The position numbers were made by a program, and so were the translations under genes. The notes beneath the pieces are model-generated. The model did not search any database, had not been told where the DNA came from, and saw only the letters and a program-made list of their open reading frames with translations. This document shows positions 45,791-57,504 of a stretch of 64,000 nt of DNA, one piece after another; positions within the stretch are counted from its first letter, which is position 1; the number at the start of each line of letters is the position of its first letter. The stretch covers positions 124,001 through 188,000 of the forward strand of contig ML769501.1 of the NCBI GenBank assembly GCA_009733575.1. The letters run 5' to 3'. The DNA is from Gymnopus androsaceus JB14 (Eukaryota; Basidiomycota; Agaricomycetes; Agaricales; Omphalotaceae).

Positions 45791-48700
45791 TGGGGAGGCT
45801 TTGCTGTTGGTTGGGGTGGGATGGTCGTGCCGTTTGGGACGATACAGATGGGTGCGGGACGGTGCCGAATTCCAGAGTTTGATCACCATCGGGGTTCATT
45901 CCGTATCTGAGTGGTGCATTAGGGGGTGGTGCGCGGAGGTGTGCCGTAGTGTTGGTGTTATCCAGTCGGTCGGGGCAGGTGGTGGTGTCCGTTGAGTAGG
46001 ACAGGGTATGCAGTGGTGAAAGGATATTCGCCACCAGGAAGGTGAATCAGGCCTATGGTGGCGCTGATGGGTTCGCGATGTGCTCGCGTACTTGTACGGT
46101 GAAATCGTGCGAGGTGTCTGCTGGTTTTTTTGAGGCCGAGCGGGTGTGCGAGGTATGGATGAGCCGTTTATCACGACAAAATTGTGCTGAAGAGCCCTTA
46201 GTGGAAGAATTCGTTCTATGCTAATCTACTGTGTCTGTGTTCGTATCGGGCGTGGAGTAGCGTCTTGAGCGTGCACGAATGGTAGGAATGTTCCTTAGGA
46301 CGCTGTCGGAAGGGAGGTCAGATTCTGCAGCTGTAGGGGGTGAGGCGGCGGGCGCTCATGTGATGAATGAGATCCTAAGGAGATATCGAGGTACCAGGTA
46401 TTTATGCTATGATACGAAACAGGTGGACAGACTCTATATAATGTCCATTATGGAGCTAAATCAAAGAGTTTTTCAGCACGTGTCTGTGTCACTATTGGAT
46501 AAGTGCCGCTGGTCATTACCTTTAGGCGCAAACCAGGACATATTTTCTTTGTCCCCATTTTGGGATATTTACGTTATGAAACCATCCGGTATGGCCTTCA
46601 GGAGCGAGTTTCGTAAGGGAACATCTTGGTGTGAAAGGAGTTGTCCAAGATCGACGATCGCCAGATGATCATCGGTGGTCAAGTAGGGTTTGGTAGTGAG
46701 CAAGTAGGAGGTTGTTGAGGAAGTCGAGGTGTTGTGGGAATAATAATCCTTAAGAAGAAGGGTCAGATCTTGGTTCTTTGAGATTACTTCGGTGGTTTGA
46801 GTACTGCGGCAATGTAGGAGGCGATCTCGACGAGTGGGCGATGGGGGGACGGTACACCTTCATGAGAGGCACGCTTATGGCTTGCTCGTATAATGACGCT
46901 AGAGTGCACTCTTTTGTGCTTGGCTCATCGGTCGGAGGGCGGGGGGGATTAACTAGCAGGCCACGGCAAGATTGTCCGTTTGAGAGAGAGGGAGCGATGG
47001 GGGAGAGGTGGTGGGTGGGGTAGGTAAGATGATACTGTCTTCCGCTGAATTTGGTTAATGTGGAGGACATGTGGTGCGGAGGTTGGGTAGTGTTTGGGAT
47101 GGAGACAGACTGCCAGCATTCGGTAGAGAGTAGGTGCTGGTGAGCCCTTATTCGATGAGGTGCGTTAGCGCGAGAGGTTGGGTGTTTCTAGATTGTTGTT
47201 AAGTTCTGAGATCGAAGCTTGTATGATGGTTGGCGGGGTGTTGAGTGTTGTTCGAGGCGTGTCGTAAGAGGGTCGAGATGGATCTGTCGGTGGTTGGTAG
47301 TTATTTTGGGCGCTGTAGAGGCGGCGGAGCCATGCGTGGTGAGTCCGCGAGAGGAGGCGGAGGGTGAGTGGTATGTATGTAGAAGGAATGACAGGAGCGC
47401 GGTAAGAACATGAAGGTGCCGAGGAGATGTGCCATTTGGCCTGTTCGGGTTGGTGATTGCCTGCAGTCGAGTGAGGTGTATGGGTCGTGGCATGGTGTTA
47501 TAGAGTCAGGAGGATTTGTGGAGGTAATGAGAGAGATAGGTGTAGGAGGCTCAGTGCCGGAGTGGAAGAGGGTCGGTCATGGTGCAAGAGGGCCGATGAG
47601 AGGGTTCCGGATGGGGGTGCTCGAGGGAGGTCGCTTCGCATCGTCAGGAGAGGGTGCGGGGAGGTAGGGGGGCAACCGGCGGGTTGAGTTGGTGGACGTC
47701 GAGTGAGCTCAGAGAGATCGCGGGTCTTGTTGGCGGCCCGGTTTGTGGAGCGTTCGTGTAGCGCTCCTCGAGAGCCGAGGCGTGTGGCGGGTGGGCCATT
47801 GTTGGGTTGAGAGAGATTGAGAGGAGTGGGCTGGGTGCCGCGCTGTGGCCTGCCGCGGCGGGGCGTGTAGAGCGGTGGGCGGGTTAGACCTCGTGGATGG
47901 CCGAGATTGAGGGAGGGGGGCTGGTGGGGGTGGGCGGGGTGAGCTCGAGCGAGTTCCGCGATGCATTTGATGCGAAGAGTGCAAGAATGTGGGAAAGCGG
48001 TGCCAATTATTGCCGAGGTACGCGAGGGGGGTAGAGAGACCAAGGTGTAGTGTTATGAAACCGGGTGCGAGGAAGACTTGGAAGACGTGAGAGTTAACTG
48101 AGGTAGAACTGTCAAGAGGACCTAGAGGTTGGAGTTCGATTGAGGGCAGGCGCTGAAGTAATAGTAGTCGAGGTGCCCAAGGGCTGGAACGTGGGATTTA
48201 CCGCTGCTGCGGTACATGGAAAGTGATGGCAGGAAAATGAACTGCCGAATAAACACCTGCGAGATACCTGGTTACCAAAGTTGGAGCTGGTTGATGGTTG
48301 CCAATAGTTCTTTGGGGAGTTCCGTAGTGCTTCAGCCATTTGCTGGTAGTCGCGGGTGTAGTGTGATGTATTTGATAGGGACGGCCAATGGTCGATGAGG
48401 GATGGCGGGCCAAGTGGGTTCTGTGGTCTCATCTGTGCAGGTGGGGGTCTGCGCGAGGAGCATCAAGATTTCGTGGGTCTGGTAATTGGGGTCACTCGGT
48501 GATGTTTGGTCCGGAGCGTCAGGTTCGGTTTTGTTCCCGTTCTAACATTGTAGGCCAAGAGTGTGTGGCAAAGCCGAAATATATGGCTTTCGCTGATCCA
48601 GCAGCCCGAAGACAGTCTTGTGACCTACCATCTGGCCGATCGGGCGAACCACTGGTTCGGAGACCAGGTGTGGTGGGGTAGGAGTGTGGAGAGAGGGTAA

Positions 48701-49478
48701 GACATTGTTGCTGAGAATATTGGGTTGATCTGTGTAAAGACAACTCGATCAGTAGGGCTGCTTTGGGTCGAAACAGCTATGGGAAGCCCAAGGTCGCGCT
48801 GCATGTTGCGGTGTCACCGTGTACACAGGTGGGTAGCGACCAGAGGGTGATGTCGGCTTTTGGGCTGCGTACATGTAGATCTAAGCCAGTTCCTATGCTG
48901 AGCATCTGTGATTATCGTAAGAGTCTATCTTAGAAGCAATCTGGGGGTATGGCAGATTTTAGGAAGGATGCGATGTGAAGAGCTAGCAACAAGTTAGAGT
49001 GGACGATTCTGTATCGAGTTGTTGATCGGTGTTGAAGGGTAGCTTTAATGGCCAGCAGGGGAGTAGGTGTGTTTGTTACGTTGTAGTTCCGTATCTATGA
49101 GAGATGAGAGTGTGATTAGATGATTAAAATTGTGTGGAGGCGTAGAGTCAAGGTGGCCAGAGGAGGAGGTCTACTCGGTAATGGAGCTGTGCAAGCGCTT
49201 GTTAAAATGACCCCCTTGCACGCGGTACTGCGGGAAGCAATGTTGAAGGCTCGGCCTGGTACTGGGCGACTAAAGAGAAAGAGGTAATGGGGTGGTACAT
49301 AAATTTTGGGGCGTTGAGATTCGAGTGCGTACGGCAGCCCAAGCAGCATCATTGACGCGATGCCTACGATCAATTCAGCCAACAACCTGCAGAAGGGCTG
49401 AGAAGCCCGGCAAGGTGTAGCGATTGAACAGGGCCAGAATGCAATACCCTGATCTGTGAAGCACAACGACAAGAGGGA

Positions 49479-49494
49479 CTCGGGGCCCATAACC
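49479..49494 (-). other. Half-tRNA(iMet) primer site of minus-strand copia
   Basis: Minus-strand GGTTATGGGCCCCGAG follows the LTR, as at 9273, with one extra C. The leader that follows (49130-49478) is homologous to 9289-9560. Confidence 0.7.
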
Positions 49495-49810
49495 TGTTGC
49501 GCAGCATATAAGCTAGGAGGCGCAGTGACTAGCACTCACCAAGTGGTTAAGCTTGTAGAGCAGATAGAGAGAGGTAAAAGACTAGTAGAAGTCGTTATCA
49601 TTAGCAGTACTACTGGAGTCCTTATATACTGTAGTACTGTATTCATTACATATATGGTAGTTCCTTCTAGTATGTTCTATGTGCATGACCTATGATGTCG
49701 TCCATAAAGCTACTTACTAAGATACTACTGAGGCTGAGTAAGACTACCTCGGCGATGACTGATAGCGTCATATGACCGAGATGATGAGTGATATCATCAT
49801 ACGTTCAACA
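49495..49810 (-). repeat. Copia LTR, minus strand
   Basis: This 316-bp block reads TGTTGAACG...TGCGCAACA on the minus strand and matches the 3' LTR at 18179-18428 with an extra ~40 bp before the end. It belongs to a second copia copy whose interior is replaced by the gypsy element after about 350 bp. Confidence 0.85.
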
Positions 49811-50070
49811 GGCTTGAAGTTTTTTCACTTGGTTTCTGCCACTTTTGTTAAGCTCAATGAGCTATTCGAGCAGTGGGGAATGTATGGGTTGTGTATGGGA
49901 AATTGGGAATGAAGGTGACCGGTACCCGGTACCTATAGGGACATATGGTGACATCAGATGTCACACTTACATCATGACATACAGCTTTGACACCCTAATA
50001 AGGCAATTGTCACATCACAGGGTCGGTCAGTTCACTCTTTGAGGCCATTAAAAAAAATTTCGACCCTGTG

Positions 50071-50281
50071 TATTGCCTGTTGCATTAGGTTTTATAGGTC
50101 CACAGGATTTTCAAACTTGTTTATTTGGGCTCAAATTGAATGGAAAGCTATGCACATTGCATTCATTTCAGCATGGGCTCGGCCTGGGTGTTTCGTTTCC
50201 ATAGTTTTCCATTCATTTTGCAGCCCAAACAAACACGTTCACAAAATTGTTGACCTATAGAACCTAATGCAACAGGCAATA
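50071..50281. mobile_element. MITE with ~30-bp inverted ends
   Basis: The ends read TATTGCCTGTTGCATTAGGT and its complement (one mismatch over about 31 bp). If the outer TA is the duplication, a mariner-like origin is possible. The interior (about 150 bp) has partly inverted words (GTTTATTTGGGC and GCCCAAACAAAC) and no gene. Confidence 0.75.
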
Positions 50282-50964
50282 ATAATAAAAATCTTTGGTC
50301 CCCCTTGGGTTTAAGTTCCCATTACTGTATCAATGCGACCATATGTTCCTGGGGTGTTATGCGTTACAGTGAGAAATTGAAAAAATGAAGTTCCCGAGGC
50401 AAAAGTTGGCATTGCGGAAAATTTTTAATGCTTTTTTTGGGCGTATTTTGGAGAATTTTTTGACTTTAGTATTACGATTTCACTGAATTTGAGGTTCCCG
50501 GAGTGGAGTTATGCATTACGATTCACAAAATGGCTAAGTTCCCGGGGCCGGCGTTACAGTTACGGGAACTTACAGTCGTATCGATACAGTAGTATTATCC
50601 CAGCGACAGATGCAAAAAAAAAAAGCAGCACTGCAAGAGGCACTTCCGCCATGGACAGACAACATTGGAAGAGATCATATACTTCTTGGTCGAAATAAAA
50701 TCTTCTGGGTGACTAATTGTAGCAAAGACGGAAAGAGCTTGAAACTTTAAGTGATGCAGCATGAGCGCTTAAAATGATTGCATTGGATGAAACTTGAAGC
50801 TCCAATTCCAAAGTCCAGCAGATCTACTTATGCCAGCTGTGTAAGCTATATTGGAGCACTTGGAGATAATTCCTAATATGTTTTGCACTAGTGCAAGGCA
50901 CTACTGCGTGAATGGGTGAGCAAAACAGCGCTTTGCAGGCCGGCAGGCTACACAGTGCGTGCAT
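50282..50964. other. No gene; GTTCCCGG-containing repeats
   Basis: The words GTTCCCGAGG, GTTCCCGGAG and GTTCCCGGGG with GTTAYGCRTTACG recur at 50380-50570. No coding sequence is visible. Confidence 0.45.
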
Positions 50965-51100
50965 CAGGAAAACCTTCATTAGCAAAAGATGCTAGATGCA
51001 TGCAAAACTCATCAAAATGTAGATAAAGTATGCATAAATTTCATGTTTTGACACTATAATGCAAGTTATGCAAAATTATGCCCATTATGCCCATTAGACA
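50965..51100 (+). repeat. ATGCA-rich dispersed repeat, copy 2
   Basis: It starts CATCAGGAAAACCTT, as at 7722, followed by ATGCAAAACTC and GCATAAAT words. It overlaps the outer end of the fold-back element. Confidence 0.6.
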
Positions 51101-52260
51101 GGTCCCCTGATAAAAAATGCATTCAAGTTTCAAAATTATGCTGTTTTACTCTGAGGTATGCACTTACATTCTAGCACTCAGATGGTACTCATAGATCTCA
51201 CTGAAGCAACAGAGAATGAAACAATATTATATTCATATTCAAGTTGTACACTATCCATTGAGCGTTATATACGGTAGGAGCAATGAGGTGGTAGCGAGGG
51301 CAAGATCACAAGCGAGAAAGTAATAATACAAGAGCAGTATAGTAACAACGGCGAGCCAGAACAACGGACATAGTCCGGAAATGATAGTATAATAAAGTGT
51401 ACCATCGCAACAGCTTGATATCTGCACCACAATGGGCTAGGAGGTACAGCAGAGGTTGACAACAGAGGAATGGGTTGAAGAAAACGATTGGCGGGGTTCG
51501 AGAGTGTTACGGGAGCAGAAGAATGATCTTAAAACAGCATCAAAATAAGAATGAAAGAACAGAAAAAAAAAGAATGTACATTGTCGGGACACTGCCATCA
51601 ACATGGTTCTCTCATTATTTTGATGCTGTTTTAAGATCATTCTTCCTCATATCAGTCACACACTTGTACGCTCTTTTGTCTAAGATCTTGGAAATGGCAT
51701 GGATGTTGATGGCATGTGCCGACGATGTACATTTTTTTTTTCTGTTCTTTCATTCTTATTTTGATGCTGTTTTAAGATCATTTTCTTCCCGTAACACTCT
51801 CGAACCCCGCCAATCGTTTTCTTCAACCCATTCCTCTGTTGTTCAACCTCTGCTGTACCTCCTAGCCCATTGTGGTGCAGATATCAAGCTGTTGCGATGG
51901 TACACTTTATTATACTATCATTTCCGGCTATTTCGTTGTTCTGGCTCGCCGTTGTTACTATACTGCTCTTGTATTATTACTTTCTCGCTTGTGATCTTGC
52001 CCTCGCTACCACCTCATTGTTCTACCGTATATAACGCTCAATGGATAGTGTACAACTTGAATATGAATATAATATTGTTTCATTCTCTGTTGCTTCAGTG
52101 AGATCTATGAGTACCATCTGATGCTAGAATGTTAAGTGCATACCTAAGAGTAAAACAGCATAATTTTGAAACTTTGGATGCATTTTTTATTCAGGGGACC
52201 TTCTAATGGGCATAATGGGCATATTTTTCATAAATTGCATTATAGTGTCCAAAAATGAAA
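51040..52260. repeat. Large fold-back repeat with ~550-bp arms
   Basis: 51040-51590 is complementary to about 51720-52260, with small differences, around a loop of about 130 bp. The loop contains another copy of the inner arm word TTTTGATGCTGTTTTAAGATC. The arms contain no domain I recognise. A partial third copy lies at 52385-52530. Confidence 0.85.
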
Positions 52261-52530
52261 GCGGGATTGTAATTCTCCGCTTCCGGTCCTCCTATTCCTA
52301 CATACTGCTATAAATAAAGAATGCAATCAGATCCTGATTGCTCAATATTCCAAGACTACATAGCGTACAAGTGTTGTGACTGAATAGAGGAAGAATGATC
52401 TTAAAACAGCATCAAAATATGTTCGAAAGAACAGAAAAAAGAACGTATGTTGTCGGGGGCTGACCACTGCCATCAACATCCATGTTGCCCAAGATCCTAG
52501 ACAAAAGAACGTACGAGCGTTGTGACTAAA

Positions 52531-53339
52531 TAGAGGTAGATTTAGGTCAACATGAATAGAGAGAAGATTGCATACGTACCACAAGCAAGAGGTGTTTAAT
52601 AACAAGTCTTGAGCACGGTCGGCTAAAGTGGATTCAGACTTGGGAATAATGCCAGGTAGAGAACTACATACAATCAACGATTGAATAAATATACAGTGCG
52701 GCAGATTATGCTTGAAAAGACATGCATTAGTGCTGAATGAAACAAAAGATAAATATTCCAGAGCGTACTATGATGACCACATGCTGGGCGTTCGACCGTT
52801 GAGCTAAAACATAGGGCAAAGCATGGCTGACAATGTGAAAGAATATGACTTGAGTGAAAGCATGTGTCAACAAAAAATACCGTACCAAGACACGAGAGAG
52901 GACAAGATGGCAGACAAGATGGGAGTCGAAGTAAGAAACCTTCAATCAACAACGAAACACAACATGGCGTGACATGATGACGTTGATTTAGGGCAGGCTC
53001 TGGCTTTCGGCCGGATTGACATAACACATCATTATCAAATGCACGCACATTCTACTTATTCCGCATTGCATTCTTGCCTACCTGAAGCCGAAGGGAAGTG
53101 TATGTGGCCTTCGGAAAGACGATTCTGACGGGGATCTTCCCAAAAAATAAATAACTTTGGTCAAACTCGCAAATGTGTCATTATTATGCATAGTTATGCA
53201 AATTTTGGCAACTAAGTTGCGATTCAGATTGTACTGAAGTGATTATGCCTTCGCAATCTGTGTGAACCCACTTTTTAACTGGTACAGCCAGTTAGTGCAA
53301 ACTTTGGGTACTAACAAGGACTCTTGACTCCCCAGGAAA
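52531..53339. other. No gene seen
   Basis: Non-coding sequence. The end (53300-53330) has GGACTCTTGACTCC as in the TGTAACACCCC-type LTR. Confidence 0.4.
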
Positions 53340-53512
53340 TGTTGCTTTCTATTGCATAAAATGTAATAATATCACACAACTATGCAAATTTCTGATACAA
53401 TTTGCCTAACATTGCATAAAAATTGCATTTATGCCTATTTTATGACATTTGTGGCATTTTTGTGAGTTTATATGCTAAGTTTGCATATAAAGCTTTTCCT
53501 GATGTGCATCGG
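53340..53512 (-). repeat. ATGCA-rich dispersed repeat, copy 3
   Basis: On the minus strand it starts CATCAGGAAAAGCTT and runs through GGCATAAATGCAATTTTTAT, closely following copy 1 at 7722-7870. Confidence 0.65.
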
Positions 53513-54036
53513 CGCTTCACACCTCTCACGCTACTGTGGCTGTACACGCATCTCCCGGGGCCTCAACCAATATCGGGTTCGCTTCGCTCACCCAATAAGC
53601 ACGTATTCAAGTGCACGTTGCATCTCGAGTATCGTCGGCCAGTTCTGAGTCGTCGCGCGGTGGTACGCAGTTGCTTTTTATAGCTTCGCTCTGAAACTGA
53701 ATCTTACCCTACTAAGATTATTCTCATCTATTCAAACCCTGGACCTGTCTACATCGCAGACCCGTGTATGCAAATCTATACAACTGCAATCGTGATATTA
53801 TTTGGCTGACTTCGCCGAACCAAAAACTATTGGCTGACAGTTGATGTTGACTGCCAATCCGCCAAGCAAAATATATTAGAATAATATCTGGGTGCTAAAT
53901 GAGGTGATCTACCTATGGAGCACGGTGGAAGAAGTGTATTACATACACGGCACGCTCACCCCTATGTACTATTGCTTTTGCTGATAGGAATCGCCTATAA
54001 ATAATGTTTCCGTATACGCCCGTGAAAAGCAACACG
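53513..54036. other. Upstream region of the carboxylesterase gene
   Basis: It contains a CpG-rich patch (53515-53690) and then AT-rich sequence. A TATAAATAA at 53995-54003 lies about 35 bp before the chosen start codon, too close to be a normal TATA box unless the leader is very short. Confidence 0.4.
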
Positions 54037-56309
54037 ATGTGGCCCTTCACGTCTATTTTGCTGATAGTTGTCGGTACCTTCTGCCATCGACTCGGACTCG
54101 GAGGGGTACATGCTCAATCTTTTGTAACAATCTCGACAACTTCGGGAGACCTTCGAGGTGTTGAGCAGGACGGAGGTACGTACACAGGCCCTCACTTGTT
54201 TTGTTTTCTTCTGGATGCTAATTCAGAACTCAGTTATATTGTTCAAAGGCGTTGTACGGGGTGGCTCTACTTGAACCATCAGTTGTCTAATTCCTAGGCT
54301 GCTTTATTATAGCGGTTTGCAGAAGCTCCTACAGGTCCTCTCCGCTGGGAACCTCCTGTCCCATTCCTCAGTAGCACAACACAAAACGCAACGGTTCTCA
54401 GTCCGGCATGCGTTCAGCAATTTGGTTTTGCTACCGCCACTCTGATAGAGTTTCTGTTCAATAATCCACAAGATCCGCCTGCGGAGAATGAGGATTGTTT
54501 GTTCTTGTTCGTTTTGTATCCCCTCTTTCATGAAATGCGTCTAATGACTTGAAAATCCCTGCTTAGAAACGTATGGGCACCATCACCTACTTCAAGCACG
54601 AAGAAACCTGTAGTGTTCTTTATCTATGGCGGGTAAGCCTTAAGTATCATCGAGTCGGAATTTAGGATCATTATCTCGTCTAGCTCTTTAGCATTCGGCA
54701 CCGCATCTGTACCACTATACGACGGAACCTCCATCGCTTTGAATCAAGACATCGTTGTCGTTACAATCAACTACCGCACCAATGTTTTTGGATTTCCGGG
54801 TGCACCAGATCTGCCTCTTGAGGGGAATAATCTTGGTTTTTTGGATCAGGAGCTCGCACTTGAGTGGGTAAAATTGAATATTGCGAATTTTGGCGGTGAT
54901 CCCGACCAAAGTGAGTACTTACTACTGAGTATCTCATTACAAGGATCAACTGATGATAAAATCCCAAACCCGCAGTTACCATTATGGTTTGTACATCTCC
55001 GCCGTTGAGTACTCTTGATTTGTTCATTGAGTGTCACATGTAGGGCCAATCTGCTGGGGGCTTCTCTGTTTCCGGCATGATCATTCGACACCCCGTTGAT
55101 CCCCCGTTCAGGGCTGCAATAATCTATTCAGGAGATTCGCCAGATACCACTCCAACTTCCGCTGCATCGTTCACTTCCTTCAACAATTTCGCCAGTGCGG
55201 TAGGTTGTGGGGAGATTGTACCTGGCCCGTTAAGACTTGAATGTTTGAGAGCAGTCTCAGCTGCAGATATAAGGACGTACACGAATGGAGCGTCAAGTGG
55301 TGCTTTTGAGCCAGTTATTGATAAGTGAGTATCATGTTTCTCCGAGTCAAAAGAGGATCAGACTGATGCCCGCTCTCATTTAGTATAACCACATTCGACG
55401 ATAATATCCAACGAATCCAAAGCGGAAACGCAGCTAGAGTGCCCTTTCTCACTGGAAACACCCAGAACGATGGAACGTTATTCACCATTGGGGACACCAA
55501 CCTTACTGCGTTTTTGAACTCTAGTGGCTTTACTGTCGACGGGAATGTTACGGCGGATGTTGTTCGATCGCTTTATCCTGGCCAGAATGATACAGATGTT
55601 ATCGCAGATGTGTTTAGAGATGTGTCATTCCTTTGGTGAGCTTACTGGGATATTTTTCATCTCATCTACTGACGCGGTATATAGCCCGGCAAGCCTGTGG
55701 ACTGCAGCGTTCGTCGAATCTGGTATTTCTAGCGTTTTCCGCTACGAATACGGTTAGGGTAACTTTTATTCGTTGATAAATTCTTTCTTATCATTCTCCG
55801 TCAATGTAGGAGCTGTATTCCCTGACCTTCAACTCTTCCCCAATGCTGGCGCATGGCATTCTTCTGAGCGTGCGTATAGACTGCATCTTTATATTGATTC
55901 AAAACTAATTCCTTTCAAATTTCTTTCCTTCCATTCAACAAACCCTTATTCAATACGGGTCCGCCAGTTCAAGAAGTTTTCGGAACCTACAACGCTAGCA
56001 CCGCTACCCCAAACGAAGTCACCTTATCCAAAACTTTCCAAACGGCAATCGCCAACTTTATAAAAAACCCAGATGAATCTCCTGCGCCTAACTGGCCGAA
56101 ATATATTCCGGGTAATCTGACACAGACGCTGGCTAGATTGGCGTATGTGGGGAATGTCGAGACGGATAATTTTGTTCAGGCGGTGACCAGTGACTCGCAG
56201 GTTAGTACTAGCAATCATGATCTTTGCGTTTGTGGTGAATAAAATGTATTAACATCATTAACTCGTTTAGGATACTCCGTGTACGCTTTGGGATGCGCTG
56301 TTGGATTGA
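54037..56309 (+). CDS. Secreted type-B carboxylesterase/lipase
   Basis: The alpha/beta-hydrolase would cleave ester bonds outside the cell. My exon model: 54037-54175, 54234-54253, 54313-54506, 54567-54632, 54684-54910, 54976-54986, 55044-55324, 55384-55635, 55685-55752, 55810-55869, 55968-56200, 56271-56309; 529 residues, usual for the family. All introns are GT-AG. A signal peptide (MWPFTSILLIVVGTF...VHAQ) supports this ATG over the one 33 bp upstream. Family motifs: RFAEAPTGPLRWEPP, EDCLFLNVWAP, YGGSLAFG, VVVTINYRTNVFGFP, NLGFLDQELALEWV, nucleophile elbow GQSAGG, GNTQNDGTLF (acid, Asp rather than the usual Glu), and AGAWHSSE (His). Two exons are only 20 and 11 nt. No disruption seen. Confidence 0.88.
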
Positions 56310-56989
56310 AGCCGGAATCTATGATTGGTGCCAAAGCGTCAAATATCTAGCGCGGCTGTACACTTTATACCCGTATTCTTTCTTGCCATCATCCGCATGG
56401 CCACTTAAATCCTCTCCTTTATTCCCATGGGCCAGCGCTGGTCCTTCTCAGAAAGCATGGTTACTAACCCCTTAGCTTGAGTGAAATGGGAGAGCTTTAT
56501 TCGACCGGTGGGATAGTCTCGTCGCTTCCAGTTGATGACTAGGTTGACATGCTCTACTTTGTAAAACGATTGAGAAGAAGGGTTTACTACATGACATGGC
56601 TCGAGTACTGAACGCCGGTTCCAAAGCATCTGGTGGCAAGCACTAGTCTTCTCCAAGCGCTCCAAGCGTCTCATTATTCACCGATGATCCATGCGGATGT
56701 CTATATGGATACATCCATACGGATCATCATCTGTATTCGAGTCTGCCTACAGGAGACTATCTGAAAACCCTTACCGACTGTGCCACTGGATGTATTCCCA
56801 GATAGCAAGGGCAGCTGGGATAAGGCAAAGTTGGTTAGAAGTGAATGCAGTACATTGTTTTTTTCAGGATCAAAGTCTTCATTGTATGTTAGGCTCAACT
56901 ACACTTCTTGTTATTCGGTATGATTGATGCGAAAGCGTCAGTCAGATATGTAGAAAAATCAAATTAGAAAGTGGGTCATTCCAAATGAG
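56310..56989. other. Intergenic region
   Basis: No gene is visible. Short words (GGGCCAGCGCTGG, CTTAGCTTGAGTGAAATGG) recur at 56427/57137 and 56473/57190, indicating an old tandem duplication around the tRNA. Confidence 0.5.
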
Positions 56990-57084
56990 TACACCGTTCG
57001 GGAATCGAACCCGAGCCGCTTGCTCTAACCAATGAAGGGGAGTCTTATGGAAGGCAAGCATGATAACCACTTCACCAACGGTGT
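56990..57084 (-). tRNA. tRNA-Gly(UCC) with a 23-nt intron
   Basis: On the minus strand the acceptor stem ACACCGT pairs with ACGGTGT. The D arm reads GGTGAAGTGGTTATCA, and the anticodon stem CTTGC/GCAAG encloses loop CTTCCA. The T arm is CTCGGGTTCGATTCCCGAA. The anticodon TCC is at plus 57049-57051. The intron occupies 57025-57047, directly 3' of the base after the anticodon, the normal nuclear position. The box B GGTTCGATTCC is intact. Discriminator base A. Confidence 0.93.
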
Positions 57085-57504
57085 TCTCTTATACGAAGAG
57101 GCGTGTTTTACTAGTCGTACTTGTCATTGTTGCTTGGGCCAGCGCTGGGCCATCTCGGCATTGATAACTTAGCATGTAAATTGTAATGCCTTAGCTTAAG
57201 TGAAATGGCTTTGACCAGTGGGTCTGACATTGTCGATTGAACGATTGCCGACTGCCAATTGACGACCCATATTGAGGAACTCTGCCTTGCTTTTACCTGT
57301 ATAATGAAGGTCTATTACACGGCATGGTTCGAGTGGCCGAACAACAGTATACAGTGTAGCATGAATAAATTCGCAACTTCTTGTCCATCCATAGACATGC
57401 ACTTTATCCCAATTTGACACAGAAGAAACAATAGAGCGAAATATGTGCGGTTAATCAAAAGGAATAGGAAGAGTCCATATACAAGTAGCGATACATAACT
57501 CTGT
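57085..57504. other. Intergenic region between tRNA and isocitrate dehydrogenase
   Basis: This is the 3' flank of the dehydrogenase gene. No gene is visible; part is duplicated from 56420-56680 (see that entry). Confidence 0.45.

Larger units (their letters stand above)
41095..49478 (-). mobile_element. Chromodomain-type Ty3/gypsy element, riddled with short insertions
   Basis: On the minus strand I can recognise, in gypsy order, an RT active-site-like FCYVDILTP (45751-45780), weak integrase core similarity (about 43330-43470), and a chromodomain (about 41330-41520). A polypurine tract TAAAAGAGGCGGG (41099-41111) comes before the 3' LTR. The spacing between these landmarks is far longer than in an intact pol. 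Individual motifs are broken every few bases by extra G/C-rich bases, so no frame is open. The sequence is rich in G, T and CG on the plus strand, unlike its neighbours. No 5' LTR was found; the upstream flank is a copia LTR and leader. Either the consensus is poor here or the element is extremely decayed. Confidence 0.6.

Noticed and set aside
46279..46668. 129-codon plus-strand frame in a less GC-biased patch
   Set aside because: No family recognised and no splice or start context. It may be a better-sequenced piece of the element, but I cannot assign it.
41895..48743. Many 60-180 codon open frames on both strands
   Set aside because: The sequence is GC-rich, so stops are rare by chance. 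None shows a recognisable domain except the short RT-like motif; proteins are Arg/Ser/Pro-rich as expected from composition.
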